DNA of 59,014 nt from Patescibacteria group bacterium (GTDB taxonomy: Bacteria > Patescibacteriota > Microgenomatia > JAMCYU01), in NCBI GenBank assembly GCA_023473585.1, contig JAMCYU010000003.1, positions 1-59,014 on the forward strand, in the 5' to 3' direction. Numbering within the stretch: the first letter of the stretch is position 1; each line of letters starts with the position of its first letter. Below, piece by piece: positions 33,451-41,240 of this stretch. The translations under genes and the position numbers were made by a program. The notes under the pieces are model-generated. The model was not told the DNA's origin, did no database searches, and saw only the letters and a list, made by a program, of their open reading frames with translations.

Positions 33451-35190
33451 ATGATCCGTGATCAAATAATTGCCGATTTAAAAGAAACCCTGGAGAAAAT
33501 TGGCGTTATGGGTTTTGAGCCAACCTTGGAACATCCGGTCCAAATGGAACATGGAGACTACTCTACAAACATAGCGATGGTGGCCTTTGGAGTAAAGACG
33601 GGTCTTTTAGATAAACGCGAGACCGCAATTCATAGTCCCTTCGACCTCGCTCAACTTATTGTTAATGAATATAAGAAGATTAAGCGAGATTATCTTGAGG
33701 AGATTGAACCAGTTAAACCGGGTTTTATTAATCTGTGGCTTAAAACTGACTATCTTAGCACTGAGCTTGCCGAAGTGCTAAAGGCAAAAGAGAGCTACGG
33801 TTCCGCAAAAATTGGTCAGGGGAAAACCGTTATTATTGACTATTCTTCTCCGAATATCGCCAAGCCGTTCGGCATCGGCCATTTGCGCTCCACCGTTATC
33901 GGTCAAGCCCTTTACAATCTTTATCGGTTTTTAGGTTGGAAAACGATCGGCGATAACCATTTAGGCGATTGGGGGACTCAATTTGGAAAATTGATCGTGG
34001 CGATTAAAAAATGGCACCAAGGAGAAACGCAGGGTTTGCAGATAGAAGATTTAGAAAAATTATACGTGCGGTTTCATGAGGAAGCGGAAAAAGATCCGAC
34101 CCTGGAGGAAGAGGCGAGAACCTGGTTTAAAAAACTTGAAGACAAAGACAAGGAAGCCCAAAAAATCTGGCAGGATTGTATTGCGCTTTCCTTGCGGGAA
34201 TTTAATCGTCTTTATCAGCTTTTAGACGTCAAGATTGATTTTGCTTATGGTGAAAGTTTCTACCAAGACAAGATGGAGGCAGTCATTAACGAAGCCAAGA
34301 AACAAAAACTGGCAGTTTTAAGCGATGGCGCCTTAATTATTGACTTGACTAACTTGAAGATGCCGCCTTTTATGCTTCTTAAATCAGATGGCGGGACGAC
34401 CTACCAAACCCGGGACCTGGCCTGCATCGCCTTTAGAAAAGAAAATTGGCACCCGGATTTATATCTTTATGAAGTTGGGGCAGATCAGACGCTTCATTTC
34501 CGCCAGCTCTTTAGCGTGGCTTCAAAACTTGGTTTAGGAAAGCCGGAGCAGTTTGTTCATATAGGACATGGTTTGATACGTTTGCCTAGTGGAAAAATGA
34601 GTACCCGGCAGGGGAAAACCGTGCATTTGGAAGAAGTCCTAGACGAAGCCGTTTCCCGATCAGAAAAAATTATTGACCAGGGAGAAACAGGTCGGGGTTT
34701 AACGCCGGAGGAGAAAAAAGAGGTCAGCTTGGCGGTGGGAATCGGCGCCATTAAATATTTTGATCTTGGCCATCATTTCTCGACCGATATTCTTTTTGAC
34801 TGGGAGAAAATGTTTCAGCTGGAGGGCAATTCCGGACCGTATCTACAATATACCTATGCCAGATGTATGAGTGTTTTGAAAAAAGCGGCCATCGGCCATG
34901 AATTTTTTCAAAAGGCTCCCCGCGCGCCAGAGGAAATTGCCATTTTGCGGACTCTTTATAAGTTTCCAGAAATCGTTATTTTGGCGGCGCAGACCTATTC
35001 GCCCAATCTCCTTTGCAATTTCCTTTTTGATCTGGCGCAAAAATATAATTTGTTTTATAATAAGCTTTCCATTCTCAAGGCAGAGAACCCCAAGCTTAGG
35101 GCGCAAAGGCTGGTCTTAACCGCGGCCACAAGTCAGATCATCAAAAACGGGCTGAATTTACTGGGGATAAAAGCCTTAGAGAAAATGTAA
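33451..35190 (+). CDS. argS: arginyl-tRNA synthetase
   Basis: The class I synthetase has the N-terminal tRNA-binding domain starting MIRDQIIADLKETLEK, the HIGH-type motif FGIGHLRSTVIGQ, GDNHLGDWGTQFGK, the KMSK-type motif KMSTRQG and a DALR anticodon-binding C-terminus (NLLCNFLFDLAQKYNLFYNK). The frame is open from GTG 33397, but that codon lies only 2 bases after the TATAAT box, so upstream of the likely transcription start. ATG 33451 gives the family-typical N-terminus and a 579-residue protein. Confidence 0.94.
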   Translation: MIRDQIIADLKETLEKIGVMGFEPTLEHPVQMEHGDYSTNIAMVAFGVKTGLLDKRETAIHSPFDLAQLIVNEYKKIKRDYLEEIEPVKPGFINLWLKTDYLSTELAEVLKAKESYGSAKIGQGKTVIIDYSSPNIAKPFGIGHLRSTVIGQALYNLYRFLGWKTIGDNHLGDWGTQFGKLIVAIKKWHQGETQGLQIEDLEKLYVRFHEEAEKDPTLEEEARTWFKKLEDKDKEAQKIWQDCIALSLREFNRLYQLLDVKIDFAYGESFYQDKMEAVINEAKKQKLAVLSDGALIIDLTNLKMPPFMLLKSDGGTTYQTRDLACIAFRKENWHPDLYLYEVGADQTLHFRQLFSVASKLGLGKPEQFVHIGHGLIRLPSGKMSTRQGKTVHLEEVLDEAVSRSEKIIDQGETGRGLTPEEKKEVSLAVGIGAIKYFDLGHHFSTDILFDWEKMFQLEGNSGPYLQYTYARCMSVLKKAAIGHEFFQKAPRAPEEIAILRTLYKFPEIVILAAQTYSPNLLCNFLFDLAQKYNLFYNKLSILKAENPKLRAQRLVLTAATSQIIKNGLNLLGIKALEKM

Positions 35191-35194
35191 GCTT

Positions 35195-36472
35195 ATGGAA
35201 TATAAAAAAATATTATTACCTAACGGTCTCCGCTTGATTACCGTTCCGATGGAGCATGTCCAGTCGGTGACGGTCATGATCTTAGTCGGTGCCGGCAGCC
35301 GTTATGAGAAAAGGCCGATTTCCGGCCTGTCACATTTTTTGGAACACATGGCTTTTAAGGGAACGGAAAAAAGACCTTCGGCTTTTGCCATTTCTTCCGA
35401 AATCGAAGGGATTGGCGGTGAATTTAACGCCTTTACCTCTAAAGACCAAACCGCTTTTTACGTTAAAGCGGCCAGCCCAAACTTACCCGTCTTAATTGAT
35501 GTTTTATCGGACATGCTTCTTAATTCTCAATTTGACAAAGAAGAGATTGATCGCGAAAAAGGCGTCATTATTGAAGAGATTAATCTTTATGAGGACACGC
35601 CATCAAGAAAGATCGGCGAGATTTTTGAAGAACTTTTATATGGCGATACGCCTTTGGGTTGGGATATTGCCGGTCGTAAAGAAACGATTGCCCAAATTCA
35701 AAGAGCCGATTTTATGGAATACATTAACGGTTTATACGCGCCGGAGAACACAGTAGTGGTTATCGCGGGCGGGATCAGCCGGCAAGAGCCAAAAATTAAG
35801 GATTTAGTCGTTAAGAGTCTTGGGGGCTGGCAGAACAAAAAAACCTGGACTTTTCTGCCTGCCTTAGACAAGCAAGATAAAGCCCAAGCCAAAATCGTTT
35901 ATAAAAAAACCGAACAGGCTCATTTGGTTTTAGGCGTTCGGGGTTACAATCTTTTTCATGCCGATCGTTATGCTTTGGGAATTTTGGCCACGATTTTAGG
36001 CGGGGGCATGAGTTCGCGGCTTTTTATTCAGGTTCGCGAAAGACGGGGTTTGGCCTATTATGTTCATTCCGTGGCCGAACATTACGCTGATGTGGGGCAT
36101 CTGGTGACTTTAGCCGGAGTTGATTTGGAGAAAATTGAAGAAGCGATCAGGGTTATTCTAGAAGAATATCGAAAAGTATCAAAAGCAAAAGATATATCTC
36201 AAAAAGAGCTTATTAAAGCCAAGGAATTCTTAAAAGGCCGTTTGATTTTGGAACTGGAGGATAGCCGTTTTACGGCTTCAATCTTCGGTTCGGGCGAGAT
36301 TTTGGAAAATCGTGTGAAAACGCCGGAGGAAATGATGGAAAAGATCGATCGGGTTAAAAAAGAAGATATCCAAAGGGTGGCCGATGATGTTTTCAGAGAG
36401 GCAAAGCTTAATTTGGCGGTGATCGGTCCTTTTAAGGATGGACAAAAATTTAAGAATTTGCTAAAGTTGTAA
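35195..36472 (+). CDS. M16 family zinc peptidase
   Basis: The 425-residue protein has the inverted zinc motif HFLEHMAFKGT (HxxEH, about 48-52) with a distal glutamate in EEINLYEDTPS, and the C-terminal M16 domain with GGGMSSRLFIQVRERRGLAY. The size matches the mitochondrial-processing-peptidase-like (YmxG/PqqL) type. It likely degrades peptides or processes exported proteins. It starts 4 bases after argS and is followed at 5 bases by ndk, suggesting one transcript argS, M16, ndk. Confidence 0.93.
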   Translation: MEYKKILLPNGLRLITVPMEHVQSVTVMILVGAGSRYEKRPISGLSHFLEHMAFKGTEKRPSAFAISSEIEGIGGEFNAFTSKDQTAFYVKAASPNLPVLIDVLSDMLLNSQFDKEEIDREKGVIIEEINLYEDTPSRKIGEIFEELLYGDTPLGWDIAGRKETIAQIQRADFMEYINGLYAPENTVVVIAGGISRQEPKIKDLVVKSLGGWQNKKTWTFLPALDKQDKAQAKIVYKKTEQAHLVLGVRGYNLFHADRYALGILATILGGGMSSRLFIQVRERRGLAYYVHSVAEHYADVGHLVTLAGVDLEKIEEAIRVILEEYRKVSKAKDISQKELIKAKEFLKGRLILELEDSRFTASIFGSGEILENRVKTPEEMMEKIDRVKKEDIQRVADDVFREAKLNLAVIGPFKDGQKFKNLLKL

Positions 36473-36477
36473 ATTAG

Positions 36478-36897
36478 ATGGAAAAAACCGTTATTTTAGT
36501 TAAACCGGATGGTGTGCAAAGAGGCTTAATCGGCCAAATTATGGCCCGTTTTGAAAAGGCCGGTTTTAAGATGATTGCCGCCAAATTAGTTTGGCTGAAC
36601 GATGAACTCCTGAATCAATGGTACGCGCATCATCTGGACAAACCTTTTTTTCCGGCCCTCGCGGCTTTTATGAATGAAACGCCGGTTATGGCTATGGTTT
36701 GGCAGGGTGAAGACGTTGTTAGTCAAGTTAGGAGAATGAGCGGGGCGACTGATCCGGCGAAAGCCGAAAAGGGAACGATTCGTGCCGACTTAGGCACTGA
36801 AATTCAAAGAAATGTCGTCCATATCTCTGATAGCCCGGAATCGGCAGCCAAAGAAATAAAGCTAATGTTCTCTCCGGAAGAAATCCTTGAGTATTGA
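36478..36897 (+). CDS. ndk: nucleoside diphosphate kinase
   Basis: The 139-residue protein shows the family pattern: TVILVKPDGVQRGLIGQIMA at the start, MAMVWQGEDVV, RxMxGATDPAKAEKGTIRAD and the phospho-accepting histidine in NVVHISDS (usual NVVHGSDS, so Ile replaces Gly). It balances NTP and dNTP pools. The 3' end overlaps the convergent maf gene by 36 bases. Confidence 0.96.
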   Translation: MEKTVILVKPDGVQRGLIGQIMARFEKAGFKMIAAKLVWLNDELLNQWYAHHLDKPFFPALAAFMNETPVMAMVWQGEDVVSQVRRMSGATDPAKAEKGTIRADLGTEIQRNVVHISDSPESAAKEIKLMFSPEEILEY

Positions 36898-37488
36898 ACC
36901 TTTAAAGAGGATTTTTTCTTTCCTCAAGATCGGTAATAAAACCTCTAAGGGTAGACCAACGACATTTGTTTCTGAACCGATAAGCTTAAATTTTCCTTTC
37001 ATCATCGCATCACCGATCGAATAAGCTCCAGCGTGGGTCGTCACCGCGGCCGTTTGGACATACTCGTTAATCCATTTTTGGGTAAACTGACGGAAAATTA
37101 CGGTTGTTTTAACGGCTTTTTGATACACTTTTTTTGATTTTGTATTAAAAATATAGACTCCGGTAATAAATTCATGAGTTTGTCCGGCAAGAAGCTGTAA
37201 AATTTTCTTGGCTTCGCTTTTTGATTTTGGTTTGCCAAAGGTTTTGCCCCGGAAATAAACCATGGAGTCCGCCGCAATGATCAACTTTAGTTTCTTAATC
37301 TCCTTATCTCTTAATATCTTGACCACGGCCATGGTCTTGGCTTTGGCAATTTTTTGCACTAATTGGAGCGGATCTGGGTCTTGATATTTTTCTTCGTCGA
37401 TGTGAGCCGGAATAACCGTAAAAGAAGGTCCCAGTTTTTCCAGGAGCATTTTTCTTCCCGTCGAAGCTGAAGCCAGGATGATTTTCAT
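36862..37488 (-). CDS. maf: Maf-family nucleotide pyrophosphatase
   Basis: The 208-residue protein has the Maf signatures ILASASTGRKMLLEKLG, PAHIDEEKY, AKAKTMAVVK, IAADSMVY, TGVYIF and GAYSIGDAM. Maf proteins hydrolyse noncanonical or modified nucleoside triphosphates. The ATG lies only 3 bases after the CCA end of tRNA-Pro, so tRNA 3' processing would produce a nearly leaderless maf mRNA. The gene has no Shine-Dalgarno sequence of its own. The 3' end overlaps ndk. Confidence 0.93.
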   Translation of the reverse strand: MKIILASASTGRKMLLEKLGPSFTVIPAHIDEEKYQDPDPLQLVQKIAKAKTMAVVKILRDKEIKKLKLIIAADSMVYFRGKTFGKPKSKSEAKKILQLLAGQTHEFITGVYIFNTKSKKVYQKAVKTTVIFRQFTQKWINEYVQTAAVTTHAGAYSIGDAMMKGKFKLIGSETNVVGLPLEVLLPILRKEKILFKGSILKDFFRREH

Positions 37489-37491
37489 TTT

Positions 37492-37566
37492 TGGTCGGGG
37501 TGGAGGGAATCGAACCCTCTATCTCACGGTCCCGAACCGTGCATGTTACCGGTACACTACACCCCG
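37492..37566 (-). tRNA. tRNA-Pro (CGG)
   Basis: The acceptor stem CGGGGTG/CACCCCG starts with C1, as in proline tRNAs. The anticodon arm CACGG-TTCGGGA-CCGTG gives anticodon CGG. The T-arm is GAGGGTTCGATTCCCTC and CCA is encoded. It is joined to maf downstream. Confidence 0.93.
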
Positions 37567-37579
37567 AATTAAGCAAATA

Positions 37580-37604
37580 ACTTATAATTCGTTTTGCTCA
37601 TTAT
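37580..37604 (-). promoter_or_regulatory. tRNA-Pro/maf promoter with shared motif
   Basis: On the minus strand TATAAT is followed by GAGCAAAACGAATTA, the motif seen at leuS and argS. The tRNA starts about 15 bases further on. Confidence 0.6.
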
Positions 37605-37635
37605 ATGGCAATTTATGTTAGAATACAAACAGTAT

Positions 37636-37861
37636 GTTCCCGTAGCTCAACTGGAGAAGAACCTGGCTTTCGCCAGAACCTTGAAATATTTGCGCCCTTG
37701 TAGCTCAACTGGACAGAGCAGTCCCGTCCTAAGGGAAAGATTGCAAGTTCGATTCTTGCCAAGGGCGCAAATATTTTAGAGCAGTCGCGTCCTACTTGTC
37801 TCGCCGTAGCCTTAGCGAAGGCGGAAGGGAAAGATTGGCTGTTCAACTCAGCCCGGGGATG
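37636..37861 (+). pseudogene. second tRNA-Arg-like gene, interrupted twice
   Basis: A 5' half (GTTCCCGTAGCTCAACTGG, 37636-37654) and a 3' half (GAGCAGTCGCGTCCTA at about 37779-37794, then AGGGAAAGATTGGCTGTTCA to CGGGGAT) could form acceptor, D and T stems. They are split in the D-loop by the complete tRNA-Arg with flanks, and in the anticodon loop by a palindrome (37797-37826) containing CGCC..CCTTAGCGAAGG..GGCG. The halves resemble the inner tRNA-Arg, so duplication followed by repeat insertion is likely. Confidence 0.55.
37692..37769 (+). tRNA. tRNA-Arg (CCT)
   Basis: Acceptor stem GCGCCCT/AGGGCGC, D-arm AGCTCAACTGGACAGAGC, anticodon loop GTCCTAA with anticodon CCT, and T-arm GCAAGTTCGATTCTTGC. 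CCA is not encoded. Pairing continues outside the acceptor stem (AAATATTT on both sides), giving an unusually long end helix in the precursor. Confidence 0.88.
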
Positions 37862-37866
37862 TCCTT

Positions 37867-39063
37867 TCAGCGTAAATTAATGGAGTAAAGATTAGCCATG
37901 CCGCTAAATTGCGGGCCTGTCGGTCGGTTGTATGAGGTTAAAACCAAGAGTTTGCTGCCCGAAGGCGAAGGACCGACAAATTTTTCAAAAGGGCCGTTGT
38001 AGACCGTTGATTTATTCGTTCCGTCATATTCCATAAGCGAAATCTTATCCGACTCGACGGCAATTAAGTGTCTCGAGCTGGGGAACCACGACAATAAAGC
38101 TCCGTCTTTTTGGATTTCAAAATTTTTATCTTCTTTCAGGTCGTAGATATAGGTTGCTCCCGGTTTAAGAATTCTGACTTCCGGCGTAGAGTTAGTCGCG
38201 ATTGGGGCTGGTGTTAAAAATTGGGCTAGAGTCGCCGAAGCCGTGGCTTGATAGAGAAGTTTCGTTTCGTCAGGCGAAAAAGCGAAAATCTTCGCGCTTT
38301 CGGTGGCTATTTTGGCCATCTCCGGAGGTAAAAGAATCATTTTCTCGGTTTCTTTTTCTTTTTCCAAAAGAGCCCAATCTTTTAAAAGGTTTTTCCAGCC
38401 ATCCCAGCTTAGAGGCACGGCCGTGCTCGTTTTTTCACCCTCTAAAAGATAACGGTTCGCACCGATGGAGACTAGGATTTGTTTGGAATCCGGTGACCAG
38501 GCAAATGTTCCCTGAGCAAAATCCAAGCCGGAGCTTGATTTGGCTAAAAGCAGGGGATCACGCGAAAAACCCAAGGGCTGTGAATTTAAATTAAACACCC
38601 AAAGTCCCGCCTTCACTGAAATTTCGTTGGTTGAACCGGTTTTAAGAGGTATGGCGTAGACGATTTTCGTGCCGTCCGGAGAAAGAACCGGCGCAATCAC
38701 GCCGCTGGTTGTTAAGGGTGAAAGGGAAGGGGTGCTTGGGAAAAGCATGGTTTGCGTTTCGGTTACAACTTCACCCTGAACGCGCAATTTTTTCTCCCAG
38801 GACAAAAACCCCTCTTTCGTGATTTTTACCTGATACCAGCCGGGAGAAAGAGCCAGAGTGTTATTGGTGGCCGTTTTAAGATTACCATCAAGCCAAACCT
38901 GGGCGCCGGTCGGATCGGAACTGACGACCAAAAGGCCGGTTGAGGAAAGGTTTTTTTGGCCAGGATTAAAACGGTAACCGCGGCCAAAAGCAATCACGGC
39001 CAAGGTCGTGGCGATCAGGGCCAAAATTAAGAAAATTGTTGTTATGGCTCTTTTCATAAACAT
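37867..39063 (-). CDS. PEGA-domain protein with WD40/TolB-like region
   Basis: The 398-residue protein has an N-terminal signal anchor (TTIFLILALIATTLAVIAFG), then a PEGA domain (GLLVVSSDPTGAQVWLDGNL and SPGWYQVKITKEGFLSWEKK, about 42-105). Beta-propeller-like repeats follow with SPDGTKIVYAIPL, WSPDSKQILVS and FSPDETKLLYQ motifs. It is probably anchored to the membrane and exposed outside; its function is unknown. A minus-strand TATAAT at 39073-39068 lies so close that ATG 39057 may be the true leaderless start. It shares an overlapping divergent promoter region with mreB. Confidence 0.85.
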   Translation of the reverse strand: MFMKRAITTIFLILALIATTLAVIAFGRGYRFNPGQKNLSSTGLLVVSSDPTGAQVWLDGNLKTATNNTLALSPGWYQVKITKEGFLSWEKKLRVQGEVVTETQTMLFPSTPSLSPLTTSGVIAPVLSPDGTKIVYAIPLKTGSTNEISVKAGLWVFNLNSQPLGFSRDPLLLAKSSSGLDFAQGTFAWSPDSKQILVSIGANRYLLEGEKTSTAVPLSWDGWKNLLKDWALLEKEKETEKMILLPPEMAKIATESAKIFAFSPDETKLLYQATASATLAQFLTPAPIATNSTPEVRILKPGATYIYDLKEDKNFEIQKDGALLSWFPSSRHLIAVESDKISLMEYDGTNKSTVYNGPFEKFVGPSPSGSKLLVLTSYNRPTGPQFSGMANLYSINLR

Positions 39064-39091
39064 TGAAATTATATCATAAAAAGGATATAAT
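39063..39091 (+). promoter_or_regulatory. mreB promoter
   Basis: TTGAAA (39063-39068), a 17-base spacer and TATAAT (39086-39091) leave a leader of about 5 bases before ATG 39103. The -35 box lies over the start region of the divergent PEGA gene. Confidence 0.65.
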
Positions 39092-39102
39092 TGACCTTAA
39101 TT

Positions 39103-40107
39103 ATGTTTTTTAAACGCCTCGGTATTGATTTGGGCACCGCCAATTCTTTAGTTTGGTTAGCCGGGCAGGGGGTTGTTTTAAATGAACCAACCGTCGTGGC
39201 GGTCGCCATGCCTGACAATCGCGTTGTCGCCGTTGGCAACGAAGCCAAAGAAATGCTTGGTCGGACGCCCGGCTATATTACCGCTTCAAGACCGATGCGT
39301 GATGGGGTGATTGCTGATTATGTTGTGACCGAGGCCATGCTGCGTTATTTTCTTGATAAGGTTTGCGGTCATCACCAGCTTTTCAAACCCGAAGTCATGA
39401 TTTCCGTGCCGACCGGCTGTACGCAAGTTGAACATCGGGCGGTTGAAGACGCGACCTTAGCGGCCGGAGCCAGAAATGTTTATATTATTTTTGAACCCCT
39501 AGCGGCGGCTATTGGCGCCAAAATCCCCATTGCTCAACCTTCGGGAAACATGATTGTTGATATTGGCGGCGGCTCGACGGAAACAGCCGTCATTTCGCTG
39601 GGCGGGGTCGTTGTTCACAGATCAGCCCGAGTTGCCGGCAATAAAATCGACGAATCAATATCAAACTATATAAAAAAGCATTATAATTTAATCATTGGTG
39701 AACGGATGAGTGAAGAGATCAAAATTCAAATCGGGTCGGCCGTCCCTTTGGACCAGGAGTTGAAAATGGAAGTTCGCGGACGTGACGCTTTTTCCGGTTT
39801 GCCGCGAATGATTGAAGTTAATTCAAGCGAGGTTACGGCGGCTATTCAACTCCCCTTGGTGTCAATGATTGCCTGTATCAAGGGTGTTTTAGAAGAAACG
39901 CCCCCAGAACTGGCTTCGGATATTATTGACAAAGGCATGGTTTTAGCCGGCGGAACTTCGCTTTTACGTCATCTGGACCGTTTTATTACGGAATCGACCG
40001 GTGTTCCGGCTCACGTGGCTGAAGATCCTTTGCTTTGTGTGGTTCGGGGAACGGGCGTCGCGATTGAAAATCTTGAACTTTACAAACGGTCAATCGTTAA
40101 AAGATAA
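39103..40107 (+). CDS. mreB: rod shape-determining protein MreB
   Basis: The 334-residue actin homologue has phosphate 1 LGIDLGTANSLVW, connect 1 and MISVPTGCTQVE, phosphate 2 MIVDIGGGSTETAVI, and the adenosine motif MVLAGGTSLLRHLD. It polymerises under the membrane and guides cell-wall growth. ATG 39103 is preferred over TTG 39091, because it gives the usual MFFKRLGIDLGT start and the promoter lies just upstream. No mreC or mreD is adjacent. Confidence 0.95.
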   Translation: MFFKRLGIDLGTANSLVWLAGQGVVLNEPTVVAVAMPDNRVVAVGNEAKEMLGRTPGYITASRPMRDGVIADYVVTEAMLRYFLDKVCGHHQLFKPEVMISVPTGCTQVEHRAVEDATLAAGARNVYIIFEPLAAAIGAKIPIAQPSGNMIVDIGGGSTETAVISLGGVVVHRSARVAGNKIDESISNYIKKHYNLIIGERMSEEIKIQIGSAVPLDQELKMEVRGRDAFSGLPRMIEVNSSEVTAAIQLPLVSMIACIKGVLEETPPELASDIIDKGMVLAGGTSLLRHLDRFITESTGVPAHVAEDPLLCVVRGTGVAIENLELYKRSIVKR

Positions 40108-40352
40108 TAAGCTGATAGTTATATCTATAAGCCAAATGGCAAATTGTTTCCGCTTAAAAAAGAGTTTTAGAAGCTGTATAAAGTTATATCTTATAGTAAG
40201 TCAACAGAAAAAGCTAGCTTATTTTGAATATAAATAAAAATAATAAAAAGAATTCCTTTAGATATTGATTATTCTTTGAAAGACAAAAAGTGTTCAATTT
40301 TTATCAAGAGGGAAAACAGCAAATCTTTTAAAAAGACCCAGAACATTATGTT

Positions 40353-41165
40353 ATGAGTGAAAATAAGATTGATATCGGTGGGATTGGTCTTTCTAATCTT
40401 AATTGGCATCAGGTCCTAGAGGAAATTGAAAAATACCTTTTAGAAGACCAAAGACTAAAGACGAATGACCACTTAAAAAGTTTTCGACCCTTAGTTATTT
40501 TTACGCCCAATCCGGAAATTATTGTTTACGCCCAAAAGGACAAACAGTTTAAAGAGATTGTCAATTCAGCCCAAATAACGGTGGCCGATGGTTGGGGGGT
40601 TATTTGGGCAAGTCGTCTCGAAGGTAAAAAGCTTCCCGAAAGAATTACCGGAACGGATTTGGCCAAAAAACTGATAGAACTGGCCGCGGAAAAGGGCTTA
40701 CCTATCGGACTTATTGGCGGATCGCCTCTTTTGGCACTCCAGGCGATAGATTGCTTGAAAAGAGAATATCCTCAACTTAAAGCCTGGGGGGAAGAAGGGC
40801 CAAGGATGGAAAGAGTCGGCAATCAATGGGCAATGGAAAGCGGTTATAATTTAGACCTCTTAACAGAGAAGATTAATAAAACGGAGACGCAGATTATTTT
40901 GGTAGGTATGGGTGCCCCAAAACAAGAGATTTTTATCAATCAACTTATTCATCGACGATCATTTTTTATTCATCGGCCCCTCGTTTTTCTTTCTGTCGGT
41001 GGAGCTTTTGATTATTTTGCCGGGAAGTTGCCGCGGGCGCCAAAATGGGGGCAAAAGATAGGGCTAGAATGGTTATTTCGTTTAATCTTTCAACCCTGGA
41101 GAATTAAAAGGCAGCTTGCCTTGCTTAAGTTTATCTTTTTGGTTTGCAAAGCGAAACTGAGTTAG
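40353..41165 (+). CDS. WecG/TagA/CpsF family glycosyltransferase (GT26)
   Basis: The 270-residue protein matches GT26: FTPNPEIIVYAQKDKQF, VADGWGVIWASRL, RITGTDLAKKLI, IGLIGGSPLLALQA, ILVGMGAPKQEIFI and a C-terminal LPRAPKWGQKIGLEWLFRLI membrane-associating tail. Relatives add N-acetylmannosaminuronate or N-acetylmannosamine to lipid-linked sugars for cell-surface polymers. A polysaccharide gene cluster follows directly. Confidence 0.92.
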   Translation: MSENKIDIGGIGLSNLNWHQVLEEIEKYLLEDQRLKTNDHLKSFRPLVIFTPNPEIIVYAQKDKQFKEIVNSAQITVADGWGVIWASRLEGKKLPERITGTDLAKKLIELAAEKGLPIGLIGGSPLLALQAIDCLKREYPQLKAWGEEGPRMERVGNQWAMESGYNLDLLTEKINKTETQIILVGMGAPKQEIFINQLIHRRSFFIHRPLVFLSVGGAFDYFAGKLPRAPKWGQKIGLEWLFRLIFQPWRIKRQLALLKFIFLVCKAKLS

Positions 41166-41166
41166 A

Positions 41167-41236
41167 TATAATGAGTGTAACGAATTAATCGAAGATATAT
41201 CAATAATTACACTCATTTATCTTCGATATAATGAGG
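41167..41236 (+). promoter_or_regulatory. double TATAAT region with possible pseudoknot before glgA
   Basis: TATAAT (41167-41172) is followed by GAGTGTAACGAATTA. GAGTGTAA pairs with TTACACTC, and the enclosed ATCGAAGATA pairs with the downstream TATCTTCGAT, giving interleaved stems. A second TATAAT (41227-41232) lies 8 bases before the glgA start. Confidence 0.65.
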
Positions 41237-41240
41237 TTAT

